From contig JAFRPG010000090.1 of NCBI GenBank assembly GCA_017429265.1, forward strand, positions 62,001 to 126,000: DNA of 64,000 bases, in the 5' to 3' direction. Under the pieces are notes generated by a model. It ran no database searches. It had not been told where the DNA came from and saw only the letters and a program-made list of their open reading frames with translations. Origin of the DNA: Clostridia bacterium (lineage in GTDB: Bacteria > Bacillota > Clostridia > Christensenellales > Aristaeellaceae). Made by a program: the position numbers and the translations under genes. Below are positions 60,021-64,000 of the stretch, piece by piece (position 1 is the first letter of the stretch; each line of letters opens with the position of its first letter).

Positions 60021-61196
60021 TCACTTGGGAAGTGTGACCGCGTAGACACTGCCGTCCGTGCAGGCGACGATCGCCCGACGGTTGGAGGTCAGACCGAAAA
60101 CCGAGCGGGCTTCCTTGCCTTCGGGCAGCGGCAGGGGGACCTGATCAAAGCGGCGATCGTTCTTGCTGATCTTCAGATAGCAGAGATTATCGCCGGAGAA
60201 GGCGTAAATGTTGCCGCTCACCACGCCGGCACCGATGCAGGGGAAGGGCAGGGAATAGTGGATAAATTCATCGCCGTTCATCAGGCGCAGATCCGTGATC
60301 TTGCTGCCGATGCCGTTCCAGTCCGACGTTCTCGCCATGAGGACCGCCATGTCGCCGCGTGCCGGGACCTCTTCATCGATGACCTGCCAGCCGTGCACGA
60401 GCATGGTGCGGCTGTTGTCCGGCACCGCCTTGTAGTTATAGGTATACATCTGCTGCGTCGTGAAAACACGGAGACGGCCGTTTTCGTAGATGACGCGGTA
60501 GGCGAGGAAGGAACCCAGCGAGACCTTGCCGGTGTTCATGCGGGCAACCTGATAGGTGTTAAGCGTGGTGCTGAGGGCGACCGCGTAGTAGTCGAAGGAC
60601 AGCGTCCAGAGATACTGGTCCGCCTCGCCGTAGAAGCCGACGTCCATGATGACGCGGCCGTTGTACTCCTCACGCTCAAAGTCCGCCTGCGTGCCATCCA
60701 TGTTCTTGATCAGCAAGGTGGGGGTGGTCTCTTCTCCCACGATGACCGCACAGTAGTTGCTTCCGACCCGGGCAAACTGGATCGTGCTGTCCAGACTGTC
60801 GTTGTAGGATGCGTGGCCGTTCCGGTCGATGATATACAGCTGCATGCCGTTCCACGCCACGACATGGGTATCCGAGCAGGAAAACTGCGCCATGACACCG
60901 ACAGGATAGCTCCAGCGGATACCGCCCGTCGCGTTGACGCAGTGGATCGAGGTGCCGTCGTAATACAGCACGCTGTCGCCGAAGATCCTGATATCCTGTG
61001 TACTGTCGCAGGGAAGCATCTGCGCGCTGACCCTGTCGTCCTCTGCCCGCACACGGATCATCCGGATGATCGAGATCACGGCCAGCACAGCAAGAATGCC
61101 GACCATCACCAGGATGATACGGCTGAACCGCGCATCACGCTGAGACGCGCCGATACCGCTGTGAGGACCCCGTCTCCGGCTTTGCTTTTCCTGCAT
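60021..61196 (-). CDS. Membrane-anchored beta-propeller-like protein (DUF5711-type)
   Basis: 391 residues. A basic cytoplasmic N-terminus (QEKQSRRRG) and one TM (about 26-47: IILVMVGILAVLAVISIIRM) precede an extracellular region of repeated beta-strand units of about 40-45 residues (DIRIFGDSVLYYDGTSIHCV, GIRWSYPVG, HVVAWNGMQLYIIDRNGH, GNIYAFSGDNLCYLKISKND, SNRRAIVACTDGSVYAVTLP). The pattern resembles PQQ/WD-type propellers, as in the DUF5711 family of Firmicutes. Function unknown; a structural or sensory surface role is plausible. Confidence 0.75.
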   Translation of the reverse strand: MQEKQSRRRGPHSGIGASQRDARFSRIILVMVGILAVLAVISIIRMIRVRAEDDRVSAQMLPCDSTQDIRIFGDSVLYYDGTSIHCVNATGGIRWSYPVGVMAQFSCSDTHVVAWNGMQLYIIDRNGHASYNDSLDSTIQFARVGSNYCAVIVGEETTPTLLIKNMDGTQADFEREEYNGRVIMDVGFYGEADQYLWTLSFDYYAVALSTTLNTYQVARMNTGKVSLGSFLAYRVIYENGRLRVFTTQQMYTYNYKAVPDNSRTMLVHGWQVIDEEVPARGDMAVLMARTSDWNGIGSKITDLRLMNGDEFIHYSLPFPCIGAGVVSGNIYAFSGDNLCYLKISKNDRRFDQVPLPLPEGKEARSVFGLTSNRRAIVACTDGSVYAVTLPK

Positions 61197-61227
61197 GCCC
61201 TGCCTCCGTCATTCCAGAATCGATATT

Positions 61228-61256
61228 ATTATACCGGGTCAGCCGGCTGTTTGCAA
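61228..61256 (-). promoter_or_regulatory. Promoter of the beta-propeller-like gene
   Basis: Minus strand TTGCAA (61256-61251), 17 bp, TATAAT (61233-61228), starting 4 bp after the end of the zinc-ribbon gene. Confidence 0.8.
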
Positions 61257-61259
61257 GGG

Positions 61260-62093
61260 TCAGTTCTCCTGACGGGACTCCTCACGCTCGATCTCCGCGT
61301 TCATCGCGCGGATCTCCGCAAGAAGCTGTCCGTCATCGAGGCCTGTTCCGCTCCCGGTCCCGCCGGTCCTGCGTGAGGAAGCGGCGGGCTTCTTCCGCTG
61401 TCCTGCCTTTTCTTTCGGCCGGAGTGCCGCAGGGATGTGCGCGTGCCTGTCCTTGCCGAGTTTTTCGGTGATGAGCGCGGACATCTCCTGCCAGCCCTCG
61501 CTGTCGCAGGGGACGGCCATCCGCAGCCACCAGCGCGGCGCGTACAGAAGGACTGTTCCCTGTTCCGGCCAGAGCTGGACACGGCTGACGTCCTTCCAGC
61601 TCATCCTGCGCTCCTCGAGGAGCAGTCCGTACTCCATGCGGAGCCGGCTGTCCTCCATCAGTTTCGGGCTGCGGAAATGAGCGAGCAGGCGCAGCGCGTC
61701 CGGATTGGAGAGAAGCACCCGCATGGTGATGCCGCTCTTATCGGCTGAAATCTCGCAGGTGTGCCGTCCCTGCAGGAAGAGGATCAGCCCGGTGACTGTC
61801 ATGATCCCGATCAGGATGCAGAGCAGAACGGTCGGAATGCCGCCGGACAGAAAGGCATTCATGGCATCCGCTCCGCCGCTTGCCGCCTCCGCGAGCAGGA
61901 GGGCCAGGAAAATGATCCCGGCGCAGGGGAGGATCAGGCGCATCGGGGCGTTCCAGCTGACCCAGCTGCGGACCGGCACCTGATTGACACGCCAGAAGGC
62001 GTGCGCGGGTCCGAGCTTGCCGCCGCAGACCGGACAAACGCCGCCGGGCACCGTCTCCCGTCCGCATTTCTTACAGTAGGCACTGAGCGCCAC
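61260..62093 (-). CDS. Zinc-ribbon membrane protein, function unknown
   Basis: 277 residues. A zinc ribbon at the start (Cys7, Cys10, Cys20, Cys23 in YCKKCGRETVPGGVCPVCGG) is followed by two TM helices (about 48-70 and 82-108), a cytoplasmic YcxB-like beta region (MRVLLSNPDALRLLAHFRSP, WKDVSRVQLWPEQGTVLLY) and a basic, disordered C-terminus. A GTG start at 62093 is used because AAGGAGAG lies 9 nt upstream; the open frame to 62462 reads through the queH gene in another phase and is rejected. Confidence 0.75.
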   Translation of the reverse strand: MALSAYCKKCGRETVPGGVCPVCGGKLGPAHAFWRVNQVPVRSWVSWNAPMRLILPCAGIIFLALLLAEAASGGADAMNAFLSGGIPTVLLCILIGIMTVTGLILFLQGRHTCEISADKSGITMRVLLSNPDALRLLAHFRSPKLMEDSRLRMEYGLLLEERRMSWKDVSRVQLWPEQGTVLLYAPRWWLRMAVPCDSEGWQEMSALITEKLGKDRHAHIPAALRPKEKAGQRKKPAASSRRTGGTGSGTGLDDGQLLAEIRAMNAEIEREESRQEN

Positions 62094-62697
62094 GGACTTC
62101 TCTCTCCTTTTTCTGCCGTTCACGTTCCAGACGGGAATACACGCAGCCGCACCAGTCCTGGCGGTAGAGGCCGTACTCCCTGGAAAGCTCGATGGAGCGG
62201 TGGTAGCCGTCCTTCTTCTTGAAGTCGCTGTAGACGAATTCGACGCCGATCTCCCGTTCCAGCGCCAGACCGATCTCGTTGATCCACGCGGAGTTCTTGT
62301 GCGGGCTGATGGAGAGGGAGGTGGTGAAGCAGTCATACCCCTGCTCCCGGGCGCGGATCGCCGTCCGCCGCATTCGGAGAGCGTAACAGAGATAACAGCG
62401 TTCGCCGCGCTCCGGGATCTGTTCACGCCCGCGGGCGATCTCCGCAAAGGCTTCGTGATCATAGTCGTCGATGATCACGCGAACGCCGCTGTCCGGCCGG
62501 AATGCGTCGACAAACCGCCTAACCTCCGACGCGCGCTTGTCAAACTCCTGCAGCGGCTCGATGTTCGGATTGTAGAACAGAAGATCGACATCAAAGCGAT
62601 CCTGCAGCCGCTCGAGGGTCGCAGAGGAGCACGGTGCACAGCAGACGTGCAGGAGCAGGCGCCGCCTCTTCTCCTGCGGGAGATCGGGATTGATCAT
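62071..62697 (-). CDS. queH: Epoxyqueuosine reductase QueH
   Basis: 208 residues of the DUF208/QueH family, the last step of queuosine tRNA modification. LLLHVCCAPCSSATLERL with Cys19, Cys20 and Cys23, NPNIEPLQEFDKRASEVRRF, GERCYLCYALRM, TTSLSISPHKN and YRQDWCGCVYS match the Fe-S and active-site cysteines of QueH. Other queuosine genes are not in the window. The zinc-ribbon gene begins 23 nt before its end. Confidence 0.95.
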   Translation of the reverse strand: MINPDLPQEKRRRLLLHVCCAPCSSATLERLQDRFDVDLLFYNPNIEPLQEFDKRASEVRRFVDAFRPDSGVRVIIDDYDHEAFAEIARGREQIPERGERCYLCYALRMRRTAIRAREQGYDCFTTSLSISPHKNSAWINEIGLALEREIGVEFVYSDFKKKDGYHRSIELSREYGLYRQDWCGCVYSRLERERQKKEREVRGAQCLL

Positions 62698-62713
62698 CGG
62701 AAGCCGCCTCCTG

Positions 62714-63664
62714 TCAGGGGATCAGCTGCAGCTGCTTCATAAAGAAGATGAACGCAAAGATCGTGATCAGGGAGAGTACGGTGGATACAAAGACCAGCTC
62801 TCCCGCAAGGTCGCCGTCGCCGCCCATATTGGCCGCCATAGAATAGGAGGAAGTCGCGATCGGGGTGCCGAAGCCCATCAGAACAAGGAACAGCTCCACA
62901 TCGCGCAGGCCGATGAGCCACGCCAGCGCCAGCATGATGACCGGCAGGATCAGCAGGCGGATCACGATCACCGGGGCGATGATGTTCATGTTCCGTTTGA
63001 CATCCTTGAACATCAGCGTACCGCCGAGGGTGATCATGGCAACCGGGGTCGTGAGGTCCGACAGGGCTTTCACAGGTTTTTCGATCATGGGCGGCAGGCG
63101 CAGACCCAGCACCAGGAAGAGCAGACCCAGCAGGCAGCCGTCCAGAAGCGGGTTCTGGATGATCCGGAGCGGCAGTTGATAAAGCTTGATCCGCTGGCCG
63201 TTCTCCCGGTTGTAGTACTCCAGCACGATCACGGCCGCGATGTTGAAGATGGACACGACCTCAAGTGTCATGACGCCGGCAATGGAGGCGTGCTCCGGGA
63301 AGAGCAGGGTCGTCATCGATACGCCGTAGAGCACATAGTTGCTCCGGAAGATGGCCTGGACGACGACGCCGCGACGGCGGTCCTCCAGCACAAAGCGGGG
63401 CACGATCAGCATGAGCACGATGATCAGCGCGATGATCCCGATGCCGCAGAAAAGCATCAGCTTCAGCGACGGCATGCCGCCCTCGGTGGCCTTGTAGACA
63501 TTGTAGAAGGTCATGAAGGGGAAGATCAGCCTGAAGACAAAGCGGTTCAGCTGCTCCATGAATTTGCGGTCCGCGATGTGAACGCGGACAGCGAAGTACC
63601 CCAGGCCGAGATAGATCAGAAAGGGCAGAACGGCGCCGAAGGCGGCCAGGAAGCTTTCTTTCAT
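62714..63664 (-). CDS. AEC-family (auxin efflux carrier) transporter
   Basis: 316 residues with about ten TM helices, beginning AFGAVLPFLIYLGLGYFAV, then NRFVFRLIFPFMTFYNVYKA, GIGIIALIIVLMLIVPRFVL, RSNYVLYGVSMTTLLFP, DLTTPVAMITLGGTLMF and a C-terminal GFGTPIATSSYSMAANMGGD, as in AEC permeases. The substrate is probably an organic or amino acid anion; which one is unknown. GGAGTTCCTC precedes the ATG. Confidence 0.93.
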   Translation of the reverse strand: MKESFLAAFGAVLPFLIYLGLGYFAVRVHIADRKFMEQLNRFVFRLIFPFMTFYNVYKATEGGMPSLKLMLFCGIGIIALIIVLMLIVPRFVLEDRRRGVVVQAIFRSNYVLYGVSMTTLLFPEHASIAGVMTLEVVSIFNIAAVIVLEYYNRENGQRIKLYQLPLRIIQNPLLDGCLLGLLFLVLGLRLPPMIEKPVKALSDLTTPVAMITLGGTLMFKDVKRNMNIIAPVIVIRLLILPVIMLALAWLIGLRDVELFLVLMGFGTPIATSSYSMAANMGGDGDLAGELVFVSTVLSLITIFAFIFFMKQLQLIP

Positions 63665-63678
63665 GAGGAACTCCTTTG

Positions 63679-64000
63679 TCAGCGGGAGTAAACGCCCGTC
63701 AGGACTTCGCGGATATAAGCGTCGCAGTGGGGAAGGACCTTTGCCTTGCGAGCGTCCTCCGCCGCTGCCTCATTGTCGTAGGGAACGGAGAGGATCGTCA
63801 TGCGCAGCGGCCGGTCCTCGAGCAGGAGGGCGTGCGCCCGCGGAACGCCGAGGTTGTTGCCGACCGAGCCGGCATTGCAGACGTAGGCTCCGTTCAATGT
63901 GCGGACGAACGCACGATGGGAGTCGGCAAAGATCGCACCGTCAAAGCGGCCCCGGTCGGTGACGAGCACTGCCTCGAATTCCTCGCGCGGAGAGTCCGCC
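63679..64000 (-). CDS. Metallophosphoesterase-like protein, 5' part missing
   Basis: The last 106 residues of a protein that continues past the right edge of the window. The read frame has FEAVLVTDRGRFDGAIFADS, HRAFVRTLNGAYVCNAGSVG and NNLGVPRAHALLLED, resembling the C-terminal part of calcineurin-like phosphoesterases (usually GHTHxP...NPGSVG). Here the usual GHTH is replaced by ADSH, so one metal ligand may be lacking. GGAGTTCC-type spacing suggests it is cotranscribed with the AEC gene, which starts 14 nt after its stop. Confidence 0.75.
   Translation of the reverse strand, partial: ADSPREEFEAVLVTDRGRFDGAIFADSHRAFVRTLNGAYVCNAGSVGNNLGVPRAHALLLEDRPLRMTILSVPYDNEAAAEDARKAKVLPHCDAYIREVLTGVYSR

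Noticed and set aside
62093..62462. N-terminal extension of the zinc-ribbon protein to 62462
   Set aside because: It lies in queH in another phase, is Arg/Ser/Thr-rich and lacks a ribosome binding site; GTG at 62093 has AAGGAGAG.
1..64000. CRISPR array to match the CARF nuclease
   Set aside because: No regularly spaced direct repeats of 25-40 bp and no cas gene were seen anywhere in the window.
1..64000. tRNA or rRNA genes in the intergenic gaps
   Set aside because: The gaps at 5878, 16334, 43647 and elsewhere show no cloverleaf-like arms or rRNA-like sequence.

Overview
The window looks like chromosomal DNA of a GC-rich member of the Bacillota, class Clostridia. The evidence is the set of neighbourhoods: an rpsM-rpsK-rpsD-rpoA-rplQ block, phoH-pgpH-ybeY-era, zapA-U32-mutS2, a yaaO-like decarboxylase beside tmk, dapF-dapL, and NADH-linked [FeFe] hydrogenase genes with their usual DRTGG/ATPase/PHP partners. 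A GH5 cellulase, a GH3 beta-glucosidase and a galactokinase suggest an anaerobic gut or rumen fibre user. Nearly all the sequence is coding, most genes have strong GGAGG-type ribosome binding sites, and several sigma-A-type promoters are clear. No rRNA, tRNA, CRISPR array, phage or transposase gene was seen.

Layout. 1-3.2 kb (minus): a DUF362 protein (partial), a two-component system and a small secreted protein. 3.4-5.9 kb: a domain-permuted GH3 glucosidase. 6.3-9.3 kb: the alpha ribosomal operon behind a 270-nt leader. 9.5-12.6 kb: a GldA/F/G-like ABC exporter. 12.6-16.3 kb: a yaaO-like decarboxylase, a HAD-thymidylate kinase fusion and mnmA. 16.4-16.6 kb: a MITE-like inverted repeat. 25.3-16.7 kb (minus): one tightly packed seven-gene operon of peptidyl-prolyl isomerase, zapA, U32/RlhA-like, mutS2, a response regulator without kinase, an Fe-S aldo/keto reductase and an orphan Card1/Can2-like CARF nuclease.

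25.4-38 kb (plus): dapF-dapL, a secreted putative cysteine hydrolase, an ABC2_membrane_6-type exporter behind an attenuator-like leader, a sugar-binding protein coupled to galactokinase, a GH5 cellulase and tldD/tldE. 39.9-43.6 kb: a sensory-type [FeFe] hydrogenase operon. 43.9-49 kb: the trimeric NADH-linked [FeFe] hydrogenase operon, whose promoter carries a perfect 7-bp inverted repeat over the -35 and a Rex-box-like palindrome at the start site. 49-51.3 kb: yajC and two secreted proteins. 58.5-51.2 kb (minus): phoH, pgpH, a ybeY-cdd fusion, era, pyk and a barstar-like gene as one operon. 58.6-64 kb: msrA, a class-I glutamine-amidotransferase-like hydrolase, a beta-propeller-like membrane protein, a zinc-ribbon membrane protein, queH, an AEC transporter and a truncated metallophosphoesterase.

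The items most worth following are the CARF nuclease embedded in a housekeeping operon with no CRISPR nearby, the HAD-TMK and YbeY-Cdd fusions, the operator-like sites of the hydrogenase loci, and the promoter-plus-terminator leader before the ABC exporter. All assignments come from reading the sequence; no database search was possible.
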